DNA of 64,000 nt from Streptomyces sp. NBC_01445 (GCF_035918235.1 NZ_CP109485.1:6259001-6323000); one strand, 5' to 3'; shown: positions 42,989-52,979, numbered from the stretch's first letter. A program made the numbers and translations. Notes: a model not told the origin generated them from the sequence alone.

Positions 42989-43441
42989 TCACCGCGCCAG
43001 ATACCGGACCTGATCCCACACCACCGGATCCAGCACCCCGGCCCTGCGCCGGAAGTCCCCCTCGGGAACCTCGCGGAGCTCGTCCGTCTCCAGGAAGCTC
43101 GGTCTGCCCTGCGCGTCACCGACCGACCCGGGCGGCAGCGCGATCACCCCGGCCCGCTCGTCGTGATACTTGCTGGTGATCTTCGCGACGCGTACCCGCC
43201 GCCGGTGCACGGCCAGCACGAGGCACGGCCTGTCCTTGCCGCCCGGCCCGTCCTCGTACGGCACCTGCGCCCACCAGATCTCGCCCGGCTGCGGCCGCGT
43301 GCCGCGAGCGCGCGGTCCCCGCGGCGGGCGGGTCCGGCCGCCGGGCCGGCGACGGTGCCCGCGCCCCCACCCGTCGACGAGCGTCGCGACGAGCGCGAGC
43401 AGCAGCACCGCGGCGAGCGCGAGCCACCATGACGTGTCCAT
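42989..43441 (-). CDS. Membrane-anchored PemK/MazF-like protein
   Basis: 150 residues from the ATG at 43441. One N-terminal membrane helix (SWWLALAAVLLLALVATLVDGW) and a basic Arg/Pro-rich linker lead to a PemK/MazF-type fold: PQPGEIWWAQVPYEDGPGGKDRPCLVLAVHRRRVRVAKITSKYHDE, ending RRRAGVLDPVVWDQVRYLAR. MazF toxins are soluble mRNA interferases with an adjacent antitoxin; here there is a membrane anchor and no antitoxin-like gene. It may be a domesticated, non-toxic relative. Known as a conserved Streptomyces gene; function unknown. Confidence 0.8.
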   Translation of the reverse strand: MDTSWWLALAAVLLLALVATLVDGWGRGHRRRPGGRTRPPRGPRARGTRPQPGEIWWAQVPYEDGPGGKDRPCLVLAVHRRRVRVAKITSKYHDERAGVIALPPGSVGDAQGRPSFLETDELREVPEGDFRRRAGVLDPVVWDQVRYLAR

Positions 43442-43649
43442 ACGGACGACGGTACCGGTGGCACCCGCGCGACGCCGCACCCGACGCACGCCCCCCGAAC
43501 CGGTGACAGCACAGGTGAGTTCTCCCACAACAGCCCACGACTGAGGAGCGACCGGCCCTTTTGCGCCTTACGCTCGACGGACCGCTCGACCCCTCTTCCT
43601 TCTGTTCCCATCCCGCTCTCTGACTGCCAGCGCGGAGGTTCCGGCTCTT

Positions 43650-44402
43650 ATGAAGCTCACCGTCGTCGGCTGCTCGGGGTCGTTCCCGTCCGCGGATTCG
43701 GCCTGCTCGAGCTACCTCGTCGAGGCCGACGGCTTCCGGCTGCTACTCGACATGGGCAACGGCGCCCTGGGCGAGTTGCAGCGCCACTGCGGTCTCTACG
43801 ACCTCGACGCGATCTTCCTCAGCCATCTGCATGCCGACCACTGCATCGACATGTGCGGCTACTTCGTGGCGCGCTACTACCGCCACGACGGCGGCCGCTG
43901 TGCCCCGATACCGGTCTACGGCCCCGAGGGCACGGAACAGCGCCTGACCACGGCGTACGCGGACACGCCCTCCGCCTCCTCGATGAGCGAGGTCTTCGAC
44001 TTCCACACCGTGAAGCCGGGCTGGCACGAGATCGGCCCGTTCACCGTGCGCACGGAGAAGGTGTGCCACCCCGTCGAGGCGTACGGCATCCGCGTCGAGC
44101 ACGGCGGCAGGTCGCTCACGTACTCCGGCGACACGGGCGCGTGCGCCGCGCTCGAGGAACTCGCCGCGGACAGCGACCTGTTCCTGTGCGAGGCGGCGTT
44201 CACGCACGGCAAGGAAAACATCCCCGACCTCCACCTCAACGGCCGCGAGGCGGGCGAGTCCGCGACCCGGGCCGGTGCCCGCCGCCTCGTCCTCACCCAC
44301 ATTCCGCCGTGGACGGACCCGCAGGTCAACCTCGCGGACGCCCGCGCCGTGTACACCGGACCGGCTGAACTGGCCGCGCCCGGGCGGGTGTACGAGATCT
44401 GA
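43650..44402 (+). CDS. MBL-fold metal-dependent hydrolase
   Basis: 250 residues. The metal motif HLHADHC gives His59, His61, Asp63 and His64; further ligands are HPVEAYG, SGDTGAC and LTHIPPW. The start GCSGSFPSADSACSSYLVE and overall length fit the RNase Z/PhnP-like branch of the family that acts on phosphodiesters, but the substrate is not known. Single gene, convergent with nagE2 across a shared terminator. Confidence 0.92.
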   Translation: MKLTVVGCSGSFPSADSACSSYLVEADGFRLLLDMGNGALGELQRHCGLYDLDAIFLSHLHADHCIDMCGYFVARYYRHDGGRCAPIPVYGPEGTEQRLTTAYADTPSASSMSEVFDFHTVKPGWHEIGPFTVRTEKVCHPVEAYGIRVEHGGRSLTYSGDTGACAALEELAADSDLFLCEAAFTHGKENIPDLHLNGREAGESATRAGARRLVLTHIPPWTDPQVNLADARAVYTGPAELAAPGRVYEI

Positions 44403-44413
44403 GCCCGCATGAC

Positions 44414-44450
44414 GAAGGCCCCCGGAACCGATTCGGTTCCGGGGGCCTTC
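44414..44450. terminator. Bidirectional hairpin between the MBL hydrolase gene and nagE2
   Basis: Perfect 16-base arms GAAGGCCCCCGGAACC and GGTTCCGGGGGCCTTC with loop GATTC. Confidence 0.9.
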
Positions 44451-44466
44451 GCCGTAGTGCTGAGGG

Positions 44467-45732
<1,266 letters not shown>

Positions 45733-45812
45733 AACATCCTCCAGTAGGCAAGGCGCCGCCCGGGGGACAGGTGGGGACGGCGGCGTCTCGGAAACCCGGC
45801 CCTGCGGCCGCG

Positions 45813-45841
45813 TGGTCTACACCACTCAGTGGTGTAGACCT
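45813..45841. promoter_or_regulatory. Two back-to-back DasR (dre) operators upstream of nagE2
   Basis: TGGTCTACACCA (45813-45824) and TGGTGTAGACCT (45830-45841) each match the dre core TGGTCTAGACCA closely. Together they form a 27-bp inverted repeat (45814-45840) with 13-base perfect arms around one C. DasR represses GlcNAc uptake and is released by glucosamine-6-phosphate. Confidence 0.85.
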
Positions 45842-45927
45842 GTTGTAGCACGGTGAAGGTCGTATAAGGAACCCGCTCCTTTCCGGGATCCTTGTGTGCT
45901 CAGTCATATGCGGCAGCGCGGAACAAA

Positions 45928-45953
45928 ACCCCCGGACCAGGAGGTCCGGGGGT
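45928..45953 (-). terminator. Hairpin terminator after nagE1
   Basis: 11-base perfect arms ACCCCCGGACC and GGTCCGGGGGT with loop AGGA, about 30 bases after the nagE1 stop. Confidence 0.75.
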
Positions 45954-45980
45954 CTTGGGGTGTGGAGGGGGAGCGGGAGG

Positions 45981-47267
45981 TCAGGCCTTCGTGACGTCCT
46001 CGACCTGGTCCTCGGGCTCGCGGCCCGGCGTCTTCAGGTTGAACTTGGTGATCGCGAACCTGAAGATCGCGTAGTAGACCACCCCGAAGGCCAGTCCGAT
46101 CGGGATGATCAGCCATGGCTTGGTCGCCAGGCTCCAGTTGATGACGTAGTCGATCAGCCCCGCCGAGAAACTGAAGCCGTCGTGCACACCGAGCGCCCAC
46201 GTCACCGCCATCGATACGCCGGTGAGGACCGCGTGGATCGCGTAGAGCACCGGCGCCACGAAGAGGAACGAGTACTCGATCGGCTCGGTGATGCCCGTGA
46301 CGAACGAGGTCAGGGCGACCGACAGCATCAGGCCGCCGACCACCTTGCGGCGCTCCGGGCGCGCGCAGTGCGTCATCGCCAGGCACGCGGCCGGCAGCGC
46401 GAACATCATGATGGGGAAGAAGCCCGAGGTGAACTGGCCCGCGTTCGGGTCGCCCGCCAGGAACATGTTGATGTCACCGTGCACCTCGGTGCCGTCCGGC
46501 TTCGTGTACGTGCCGAACTGGAACCAGATGGGCACGTTCAGGAACTGGTGCAGGCCGATCACCAGCAGCGCGCGGTTGGCGACACCGAAGATGCCCGCGC
46601 CGAGCCAGTCCAGACCCACGAGCCAGTCGCTGAAGCTCTCCAGGGCGTCACCGATCGGCGGCCAGATCCACAGGCAGATCGCGGCGACGGCGATGGCGAC
46701 GAAGGCCATGATGATCGGGACGAGACGGCGGCCGTTGAAGAAGCCGAGCCAGTCGACCAGCTTGGTGCGGTGGAAGCGCTGCCAGAAGAAGGCGGCGAGC
46801 AGGCCCATGACGATGCCGCCGAAGACGCCCGGGTTCTGGTAACCGAACGCCACTACCGTGCCGTCCGGCCCCGCGCAGCCGGTGACGACCGCCTTCGCGC
46901 CGGGCCCGCAGTCCACGGGGAACTGGTGCAGCACGTTGTAGTAGACGAGGAAGCCGACGACCGCCGCGAGCGCCGTCGAACCGTCCGACTTCTTGGCCAT
47001 GCCGATCGCCACACCGATGCAGAACAGCAGCGGAAGGCCGAGCGCGCCGTCGAGCAGGGCGCCACCGGCGCCGACCATCACCTTGGAGACATCGGTCCAC
47101 CCCAGGCCCTCGTCGCCGAAGACGTCCGGCTGACCGAGCCGGTTGAGGATGCCTGCCGCGGGCAGCACGGCGATGGGGAGCTGGAGGCTGCGACCCATCT
47201 TCTGCAGACCCTGGAAGAGGTTGCTCCACGGGCTCGGTTTGTAGACGGCCGCGCTGTCGGCGCTCAT
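45981..47267 (-). CDS. nagE1: PTS EIIC permease NagE1 (paralogue of NagE2)
   Basis: 428 residues from the ATG at 47267 with GGGAGGA 5 bases upstream. Same EIIC features as nagE2: LQLPIAVLPAAGILNRLGQPDVFG, MAKKSDGSTALAAVVGFLVYYNVL, NRALLVIGLHQFLNVPIWFQFG, VVGGLMLSVALTSFVTGITEPIEYSFLFVAP. It carries a longer extracytoplasmic insert near residues 105-130 with two Cys. Divergent from nagF across a dre site. In S. coelicolor this paralogue contributes little to GlcNAc uptake. Confidence 0.92.
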   Translation of the reverse strand: MSADSAAVYKPSPWSNLFQGLQKMGRSLQLPIAVLPAAGILNRLGQPDVFGDEGLGWTDVSKVMVGAGGALLDGALGLPLLFCIGVAIGMAKKSDGSTALAAVVGFLVYYNVLHQFPVDCGPGAKAVVTGCAGPDGTVVAFGYQNPGVFGGIVMGLLAAFFWQRFHRTKLVDWLGFFNGRRLVPIIMAFVAIAVAAICLWIWPPIGDALESFSDWLVGLDWLGAGIFGVANRALLVIGLHQFLNVPIWFQFGTYTKPDGTEVHGDINMFLAGDPNAGQFTSGFFPIMMFALPAACLAMTHCARPERRKVVGGLMLSVALTSFVTGITEPIEYSFLFVAPVLYAIHAVLTGVSMAVTWALGVHDGFSFSAGLIDYVINWSLATKPWLIIPIGLAFGVVYYAIFRFAITKFNLKTPGREPEDQVEDVTKA

Positions 47268-47320
47268 GGGCGTCCTCCCGGAACAAGCCGCTGTGGCAGT
47301 ACGTTTGGCGGTCGTGGGAA

Positions 47321-47336
47321 ACTGGTGTAGACCAGT
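47321..47336. promoter_or_regulatory. DasR (dre) operator in the nagE1/nagF divergent promoter
   Basis: ACTGGTGTAGACCAGT differs at one position from the dre consensus A(C/G)TGGTCTAGACCA(G/C)T. It lies about 55 bases before nagE1 and 160 before nagF. Confidence 0.9.
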
Positions 47337-47495
47337 TGCGGGACGGGTCGGCCGGCGCCGGCCCGTGAGGGAATGACGCCGTGATCGCCATCATTCGTCA
47401 CGGGCTGCATGACCGCTCGTGAAGATGGTCCAACCGTGGGTTACCGTGACAAAGCGGGCCCATGGCGGGCCAAGAGAAAAGTCAGGGAGAACCAC

Positions 47496-47729
47496 ATGGC
47501 CACCAAGGCTGAGAAGATCGTCGCCGGGCTCGGCGGGCTCGACAACATCGAAGAGGTCGAGGGCTGCATCACCCGCCTGCGCACCGAGGTCATCGACCCC
47601 AGCAAGGTCGACGAAGCCGCCCTGAAGGCCGCCGGCGCGCACGGAGTCGTCAAGATGGGCACCGCCATCCAGGTCGTCATCGGCACCGACGCCGACCCCA
47701 TCGCCGCCGACATCGAAGACATGATGTGA
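47496..47729 (+). CDS. nagF: PTS EIIB component NagF
   Basis: 77 residues from the ATG at 47496 with GGGAGA upstream. Soluble EIIB that passes phosphate to GlcNAc: GLDNIEEVEGCITRLRTEV with phospho-Cys24, then HGVVKMGTAIQVVIGTDADPIAADIEDMM. Only one IIB is present for the two IIC permeases, so it probably serves both. The IIA component (crr) is not in this window. Confidence 0.95.
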   Translation: MATKAEKIVAGLGGLDNIEEVEGCITRLRTEVIDPSKVDEAALKAAGAHGVVKMGTAIQVVIGTDADPIAADIEDMM

Positions 47730-47758
47730 GAGCCCGGCAACCCGCCTAGGCACCACGA

Positions 47759-47795
47759 CGAAAGCCCCGCACCGGACACCCGGAACGGGGCCTTC
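47759..47795 (+). terminator. Hairpin terminator after nagF
   Basis: CGAAAGCCCCG and CGGGGCCTTCG pair with one mismatch, enclosing an inner CCGG stem. Confidence 0.65.
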
Positions 47796-47819
47796 GACGT
47801 TTTCGCTAGGCTCCCTCCC

Positions 47820-48557
47820 ATGTCTCGTATCGACGGCCGCACCCCCGAACAGCTCCGCCCCATCACCATCGAACGCGGGTGGAGCAAGCACGCAGAAGGC
47901 TCCGTCCTCGTCTCCTTCGGCGACACCAAGGTCTTCTGCACCGCCTCCGTCACCGAAGGCGTCCCCCGCTGGCGCAAGGGCAGCGGCGAAGGCTGGGTCA
48001 CCGCCGAGTACTCGATGCTCCCGCGCGCCACCAACACCCGCGGCGACCGCGAATCCGTCCGCGGCAAGATCGGCGGCCGCACCCACGAGATCAGCCGCCT
48101 CATCGGCCGCTCGCTGCGTGCCGTCATCGACTACAAGGCCCTCGGCGAGAACACCATCGTCCTCGACTGCGACGTCCTCCAGGCCGACGGAGGCACCCGC
48201 ACCGCCGCCATCACCGGCGCCTACGTCGCCCTCGCCGACGCCATCACCTGGGCCCAGGGCAAGAAGCTCATCAAGGCCGGCCGCCAGCCCCTCACCGGCA
48301 CCGTCTCCGCCGTCTCCGTCGGCATCGTCGGCGGCATCCCCCTCCTCGACCTCTGCTACGAGGAAGACGTACGCGCCGACACCGACATGAACGTCGTCTG
48401 CACCGGCGACGGCCGCTTCGTCGAGGTCCAGGGCACCGCCGAGGCCGAGCCGTTCGCCCGCGACGAACTCAACTCCCTTCTCGACCTTGCCGTTTCCGGC
48501 TGCGCCGACCTCGCCACCGCCCAGCGCGCGGCACTCGAGGCCGCCCTGGAAAGGTAA
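47820..48557 (+). CDS. rph: Ribonuclease PH
   Basis: 245 residues, family length. Phosphorolytic 3'-5' exoribonuclease that trims tRNA 3' ends. Core: [59 protein letters not shown] [45 protein letters not shown], and [30 protein letters not shown] -10 box at 47807-47812 ends 7 bases before the ATG (leaderless layout). Confidence 0.98.
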   Translation: MSRIDGRTPEQLRPITIERGWSKHAEGSVLVSFGDTKVFCTASVTEGVPRWRKGSGEGWVTAEYSMLPRATNTRGDRESVRGKIGGRTHEISRLIGRSLRAVIDYKALGENTIVLDCDVLQADGGTRTAAITGAYVALADAITWAQGKKLIKAGRQPLTGTVSAVSVGIVGGIPLLDLCYEEDVRADTDMNVVCTGDGRFVEVQGTAEAEPFARDELNSLLDLAVSGCADLATAQRAALEAALER

Positions 48558-48607
48558 AGAGCACGCCAAGTAGGGTGGCAACCCGAAAGACGTCAACTGC
48601 GTCACTA

Positions 48608-48644
48608 CGGACGGGCGCACGGCATCACGCCGTGCGCCCGTCCG
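48608..48644 (+). terminator. Hairpin terminator after rph
   Basis: Perfect 16-base arms CGGACGGGCGCACGGC and GCCGTGCGCCCGTCCG with loop ATCAC. Confidence 0.85.
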
Positions 48645-48666
48645 CACACAAGGGGAGGACCGTTCC

Positions 48667-49065
48667 ATGGCCGCGCGCCCTCGACACCGTCGCCGCATCG
48701 CCGTACTCGCCGCCACCGCGGCACTCATCGCCCTACCGGCCGCCGCCGGCTGCGGCGCGCTCGACAAGGCACTCGACTGCGTCCAGACCGCCGACTCCAT
48801 CGCCGACAGCGTCAGCGACCTCAAGCAGGCCGTCGAGAGCGCGACGAACGACCCCGCGCAGGCCGACAAGGCGCTCGACTCCATCGACAGGAATCTCGAC
48901 AAGATCGGCGACAAGACCGACAACGCCGACGTCTCCAAGGCCGTCGACGACCTCAACACCGCCGTGGGCAACGTGCGCACGGCCATCAAGAACGGCGACG
49001 GAACGCCCGACATCACCCCCGTCACGGACGCGGCGGGCGAACTGACCAAGGTCTGCACGCCGTAA
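48667..49065 (+). CDS. Putative helical lipoprotein
   Basis: 132 residues. A basic N-terminus (RPRHRRR), a hydrophobic core and a lipobox LPAAAGC (Cys29) point to a lipid-anchored outer protein. The mature part is helical and charged with heptad-like repeats (DSIADSVSDLKQAVESATNDPAQADKALDSIDRNLDKIG) and may form a coiled coil; two further Cys (38 and 130) could bridge. A GGGGAGGA ribosome site lies before the ATG. Conserved position between rph and rdgB. Function unknown. Confidence 0.82.
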   Translation: MAARPRHRRRIAVLAATAALIALPAAAGCGALDKALDCVQTADSIADSVSDLKQAVESATNDPAQADKALDSIDRNLDKIGDKTDNADVSKAVDDLNTAVGNVRTAIKNGDGTPDITPVTDAAGELTKVCTP

Positions 49066-49087
49066 CACCGGCGCGATACTGGTCCCC

Positions 49088-49693
49088 ATGACCCGCCTCA
49101 TCCTCGCCACCCGTAACGCCGGCAAGATCACCGAGCTCAGGGCGATCCTCGCCGACGCAGGCCTGCCCCACGACCTCGTCGGCGCGGACGCCTACCCCGA
49201 CATCCCCGACGTCAGGGAAACCGGCGTCACCTTCGCCGAGAACGCCCTCCTCAAGGCCCACGCCCTGGCCCAGGCCACCGGCCTGCCCGCCGTCGCCGAC
49301 GACTCGGGCCTGTGCGTCGACGTACTCGGCGGAGCGCCCGGCATCTTCTCCGCCCGCTGGGCCGGCCGCCACGGCGACGACAAGGCCAACCTCGACCTCC
49401 TCCTCGCCCAGCTCGGCGACATCGACGACGACGTCCACCGGGGCGCCCACTTCGCGTGTGCCGCCGCGCTCGCCCTCCCGGACGGCACGGAGCGGGTGGT
49501 CGAGGGCCAGTTGCGGGGAGTGCTGCGGCACGCGCCGACGGGTTCGGGGGGCTTCGGGTACGACCCGATCCTGCAGCCGGACGGGGAGACGCGGACGTGC
49601 GCGGAGCTCAGCGCCGCCGAGAAGAACGCGATCTCGCACCGGGGGAAGGCGTTTCGGGCGTTGGTGCCGGTGGTGCGGGAGCTGTTGGGCTGA
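49088..49693 (+). CDS. rdgB: XTP/dITP diphosphatase (RdgB/HAM1)
   Basis: 201 residues. It removes non-canonical purine nucleotides from the NTP pool. Family segments: LILATRNAGKITELRAIL at the start, TFAENALLKAHALAQATGLPAVADDSGLCVDVLGGAPGIFSARWAG, GGFGYDPILQPDG and AELSAAEKNAISHRGKAFRAL. A GATACT -10-like box ends 7 bases before the ATG. Confidence 0.97.
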   Translation: MTRLILATRNAGKITELRAILADAGLPHDLVGADAYPDIPDVRETGVTFAENALLKAHALAQATGLPAVADDSGLCVDVLGGAPGIFSARWAGRHGDDKANLDLLLAQLGDIDDDVHRGAHFACAAALALPDGTERVVEGQLRGVLRHAPTGSGGFGYDPILQPDGETRTCAELSAAEKNAISHRGKAFRALVPVVRELLG

Positions 49694-49712
49694 GTTCTCG
49701 CCACGCACGACG

Positions 49713-49741
49713 AAGGGCGCTCCCCGCTGGGGAGCGCCCTT
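49713..49741. terminator. Hairpin terminator between rdgB and tRNA-Leu
   Basis: Perfect 13-base arms AAGGGCGCTCCCC and GGGGAGCGCCCTT with loop GCT. It can serve both convergent genes. Confidence 0.85.
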
Positions 49742-49746
49742 GTGTG

Positions 49747-49831
49747 TGCGGTCGGAGGGATTCGAACCCTCACGGGATTTCTCCCACCGGGACCTAAACC
49801 CGACGTGACTGCCAGATTCCACCACGACCGC
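49747..49831 (-). tRNA. tRNA-Leu (TAG)
   Basis: 85 bases. On the minus strand the acceptor GCGGTCG pairs with the end CGACCGC-like CCGACCGC, the T arm is GAGGGTTCGAATCCCTC, the anticodon stem TCGGG/CCCGG encloses TTTAGGT with anticodon TAG, and a long variable arm (GGTGGGAGAAATCCCG region) is present as in class II tRNAs. Confidence 0.95.
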
Positions 49832-49963
49832 GAAATAACGGACATCTCGCCCTCTCGGCGAGATCCGCCCCGTCAGTGTACGGCGACGCTGCTCGGCGCG
49901 GGAGCGCACGTGTTGCGTCGGCACCAAGTTCTAGTCAGTGCATGACAGTTCGGGAAGCGGGGG

Positions 49964-51475
49964 TCAGAACTTCGGTGCCCGGGCCTGGGACTCCACCAGT
50001 TCCGCCGCCTCCTCCTGTGTCTCCACCGACGGCGGGGAGCCCGCCAGGGGCTGCTGGGCCGTTTCCTTCATGCAGGCCACCGCGATGACGCCGACCAGGG
50101 CCGCCGCCATGGCGTAGTACGCGGGCATCATGTCCGAGCCCGTGACGCTGATCAGGGCCGTGATGACCAGGGGGGTCGTGCCGCCGAAGAGGGATGCCGA
50201 GAGGTTGTAGCCCACGGAGAGCGAGCCGTAGCGGACCTGGGTGGGGAAGAGGGCCGGGAGCGCCGCCGACATCGTGCCGAGCATGCAGACCAGGGACAGG
50301 CCCAGGAGCAGCATGCCGAGCGAGACCGCCCACAGGGCGCCGTTCTTGACCAGCAGGAACGAGGGGATGGAGAGGAAGAAGAAGCCCAGCATCCCGGCCA
50401 TGAGGAGCGGCTTGCGGCCGAAGCGGTCGGAGAGTTTGCCGACCTGGCTGATGACCAGCATGAGGACGATCATCGTGGCGATGAGGATGAGCAGTCCGTG
50501 GGACTCCTTGTAGCCCATCTCGTCGGACAGGTACGTCGGCATGTACGACAGGAGCATGTAGTCGGTGATGTTGTAGGCGCCGACCAGGCAGATGCACAGG
50601 ATCAGCGTCGGCCAGTAGTCGCGGAAGATCTTGGCGAGGTCGCCCTTCGCGGTGGTCTCGACGTTCGACGCGGCGTCCGAGGCCCGGTGCGAGGACTCGT
50701 CCTCCAGTTTCTGGAAGGCGGGCGTCTCGTCGAGGCGCAGCCGCAGATAGAGGCCGACGAGGCCGATCGGGCCGGCGACCAGGAACGGGACGCGCCAGCC
50801 CCAGGACTCCATGCCTCCGCTGCCGAGGAGGGTGGTGAGGATGGTGACCAGGCCCGCCGCGCCGACGTAGCCGGCGAGGGTGCCGAACTCCAGGAAGCTG
50901 CCGAAGAATCCGCGGCGTTTGTCGGGCGCGTACTCGGCGATGAACGTCGAGGCGCCGCCGTACTCGCCACCCGTGGAGAAGCCCTGGACGAGGCGGAAGA
51001 AGATCAGCAGGACGGGTGCCCAGAAGCCGATGGTGGCGTACGACGGGATCAGTCCGATGGCGAACGTGCCGATCGCCATCAGGATCATCGTCGTCGCGAG
51101 GACCTTCTTGCGGCCGATCTTGTCGCCCATGGGGCCGAACACCATGCCGCCGATGGGCCGCACCAGGAACGAGACGGCGAAGGTCGCGAAGGAGGAGATC
51201 AGCTGGACCGTCGCGTTCCCGGAGGGGAAGAAGACGTGGCCGATGGTGACGGCGAGGTAGCTGTAGATGCCGAAGTCGAACCACTCCATGGCATTGCCGA
51301 GCGAGGCCGCCTTGACCGCCCGCTTCACCGCTGCCTCGTCGGTGACGGTGATGTCCGTGCGCCGCAGAGGCGGATTCTTCCGGCGTTTCACCGCGCGGAA
51401 GAGGGTCCGGTGGCGTTTGACCGCCGCGGGGTCGGCGGCGGACCCGGTCTGCTCTGGGTCGATGACGCCCGACAT
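49964..51475 (-). CDS. MHS-family MFS transporter (proline/betaine or metabolite:proton symporter)
   Basis: 503 residues, about 12 membrane helices. Metabolite:H+ symporter features: AASLGNAMEWFDFGIYSYLAVTIG at TM1, RPIGGMVFGPMGDKIGRKKVL, IFFRLVQGFSTGGEYGGASTFIAEYAPDKRRGFFGSFLEFG. This is the ProP type that imports proline, betaine or organic acids. The substrate cannot be fixed. The N-terminus has a basic 30-residue extension. Single gene. Confidence 0.92.
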   Translation of the reverse strand: MSGVIDPEQTGSAADPAAVKRHRTLFRAVKRRKNPPLRRTDITVTDEAAVKRAVKAASLGNAMEWFDFGIYSYLAVTIGHVFFPSGNATVQLISSFATFAVSFLVRPIGGMVFGPMGDKIGRKKVLATTMILMAIGTFAIGLIPSYATIGFWAPVLLIFFRLVQGFSTGGEYGGASTFIAEYAPDKRRGFFGSFLEFGTLAGYVGAAGLVTILTTLLGSGGMESWGWRVPFLVAGPIGLVGLYLRLRLDETPAFQKLEDESSHRASDAASNVETTAKGDLAKIFRDYWPTLILCICLVGAYNITDYMLLSYMPTYLSDEMGYKESHGLLILIATMIVLMLVISQVGKLSDRFGRKPLLMAGMLGFFFLSIPSFLLVKNGALWAVSLGMLLLGLSLVCMLGTMSAALPALFPTQVRYGSLSVGYNLSASLFGGTTPLVITALISVTGSDMMPAYYAMAAALVGVIAVACMKETAQQPLAGSPPSVETQEEAAELVESQARAPKF

Positions 51476-51540
51476 GGAGTGATCCCTTCTGTGGACGCGA
51501 AGTTCCAGGGAATCACTTGCTCGAAGGTAGCGGCCGCAAA

Positions 51541-51568
51541 CGGAAGTCCCCTGTGAAGGGGACTTCCG
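51541..51568. terminator. Hairpin after bcp
   Basis: Perfect 11-base arms CGGAAGTCCCC and GGGGACTTCCG with a 6-base loop. It lies 50 bases after the bcp stop and upstream of the MHS gene. Confidence 0.75.
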
Positions 51569-51617
51569 TCACATTCGCGCGTACCCGGAAGGCCTGCGGT
51601 GATCCGCGGCCGGCGGG

Positions 51618-52085
51618 TCAGATTCCGAGATCCTTGATGATCTTCGCGACGTGGCCGGTGGCCTTCACGTTGTAGAGGGCGCGCTCGACCTTGCCGTCCT
51701 CGTCCACGACGATCGTGGAGCGGATCACGCCCGTCACCGTTTTGCCGTAGAGCTTCTTCTCGCCGTACGCGCCATACGCCTCGAGGGTCTCCTTCGAGGG
51801 GTCGCCGAGGAGCGTGACCTTGAGGTTCTCCTTCTCGCGGAACTTCGCGAGCTTCTCCGGCTTGTCCGGGGAGATGCCGATCACGTCGTAGCCCGCGCCC
51901 GCGAGGACGTCGAGGTTGTCCGTGAAGTCGCAGGCCTGCTTGGTGCAGCCGGGGGTGAGGGCGGCCGGGTAGAAGTAGACGATGGTCTTGCGGCCCTTGT
52001 GGTCGGCGAGGGAGACCTCGTTGCCGTCCGCGTCGGGCAGCGTGAAGGCGGGGGCGGTGTCGCCGGTCGTCAGTCGCTCGCTCAT
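51618..52085 (-). CDS. bcp: Thioredoxin-dependent peroxiredoxin Bcp
   Basis: 155 residues from the ATG at 52085; the frame runs upstream but the conserved protein begins here (ERLTTGDTAPAFTLPDADG). It reduces hydroperoxides using thioredoxin. Peroxidatic Cys47 and resolving Cys52 (PAALTPGCTKQACDF) mark the atypical 2-Cys type. Divergent from the DUF3618 gene. Confidence 0.96.
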   Translation of the reverse strand: MSERLTTGDTAPAFTLPDADGNEVSLADHKGRKTIVYFYPAALTPGCTKQACDFTDNLDVLAGAGYDVIGISPDKPEKLAKFREKENLKVTLLGDPSKETLEAYGAYGEKKLYGKTVTGVIRSTIVVDEDGKVERALYNVKATGHVAKIIKDLGI

Positions 52086-52214
52086 GGTGGGACTCCTCGT
52101 ACGGGATACGGGTACGGGACCCGAGCGTAATGGGGGTGCCGTGGGGTGCGACGGCTGCCGAGCTGACAGACTGTCCACGACCAGTGCCATAACAGCGACC
52201 ATGGAGGCAGCGCG

Positions 52215-52553
52215 GTGTCGGACACGTCGAGAACGTCGGATGCGCGGACCCCGGCGCAGATCGAGGCGGACATAAAGCGCCGTCGCGAGGCGCTGGCCGA
52301 GACGCTCGACGAGATCGGGGTGCGGGTGCACCCGAAGACGATCGTCGGCGACGCGAAGGCCAAGTTCGTCTCGAGTGTCGACCACTCCGTCGGGCGTGCC
52401 TATGTGGGTGCGAACCGGCTGGTGTCGGACGTGAAGGCGCAGTTCGTCTCGGAGGAGGGTGCGCCGCGTGTGGAGCGCATTCTTCCGGTGGCTGTCGTCG
52501 TGGTCGGTCTCGTGGGGCTGCTCACCGTGACCGCGCGGCGCCGCAAGCGCTGA
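52215..52553 (+). CDS. DUF3618 membrane protein
   Basis: 112 residues from the GTG at 52215. An N-terminal helical part with the family signature RTPAQIEADIKRRREALAETLDEIGVRVHPKTI leads to one C-terminal membrane helix (VAVVVVGLVGLLTV) and a basic tail RRRKR. Likely a tail-anchored inner-membrane protein. Function unknown; conserved next to bcp in Streptomyces. Confidence 0.9.
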   Translation: MSDTSRTSDARTPAQIEADIKRRREALAETLDEIGVRVHPKTIVGDAKAKFVSSVDHSVGRAYVGANRLVSDVKAQFVSEEGAPRVERILPVAVVVVGLVGLLTVTARRRKR

Positions 52554-52598
52554 CCCTTCCTGCGTACGGGCGCGGCCGCGGCAGGTAGGTTTCGGGGC

Positions 52599-52955
52599 GT
52601 GAGCGCCAACAGCGAGAAGAACAGCACCCAGCACGACAAGCTGCCCATCCGCATGCTGCACGACCGTGTGCTCGTACGGCAGGACACCGCCGAGGGCGAG
52701 CGGCGCAGCGGCGGCGGCATCCTGATTCCGGCGACCGCGGCGGTCGGGCGGCGCCTGGCCTGGGCCGTCGTGGTGGCCGTCGGGCAGAACGTGCGGACGG
52801 TGGAGCCGGGCGACCGGGTGCTGTACGACCCGGAGGACCTGGCCGAGGTCGAGGTGCGGGGTGTCGCGTACGTGCTGATGCGTGAGCGCGATCTGCACGC
52901 GGTGGCTGCGGACCGGTTCGAGGGTTCCCAGGATTCGACAGGCCTGTACCTGTAG
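52599..52955 (+). CDS. GroES-like co-chaperonin family protein
   Basis: 118 residues from the GTG at 52599. Cpn10 fold: LPIRMLHDRVLVRQDTAEGERRSGGGILIPATA, VVAVGQNVRTVEPGDRVLYDPEDLAEVEVRGVAYVLMRERDLHAV. The mobile loop (EGERRSGGGILIPATA) is altered compared with canonical GroES, and there is no groEL beside it, so this is a paralogue and not the main co-chaperonin. It ends just before a strong terminator. Confidence 0.9.
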   Translation: MSANSEKNSTQHDKLPIRMLHDRVLVRQDTAEGERRSGGGILIPATAAVGRRLAWAVVVAVGQNVRTVEPGDRVLYDPEDLAEVEVRGVAYVLMRERDLHAVAADRFEGSQDSTGLYL

Positions 52956-52979
52956 AGCAGTACGGCTCGTAGTTGCTTC

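Noticed and set aside
42989..43441. Active MazF-type toxin-antitoxin pair
   Set aside because: No antitoxin-like gene lies next to it and the protein is membrane-anchored, so a classic toxin-antitoxin call is not supported.
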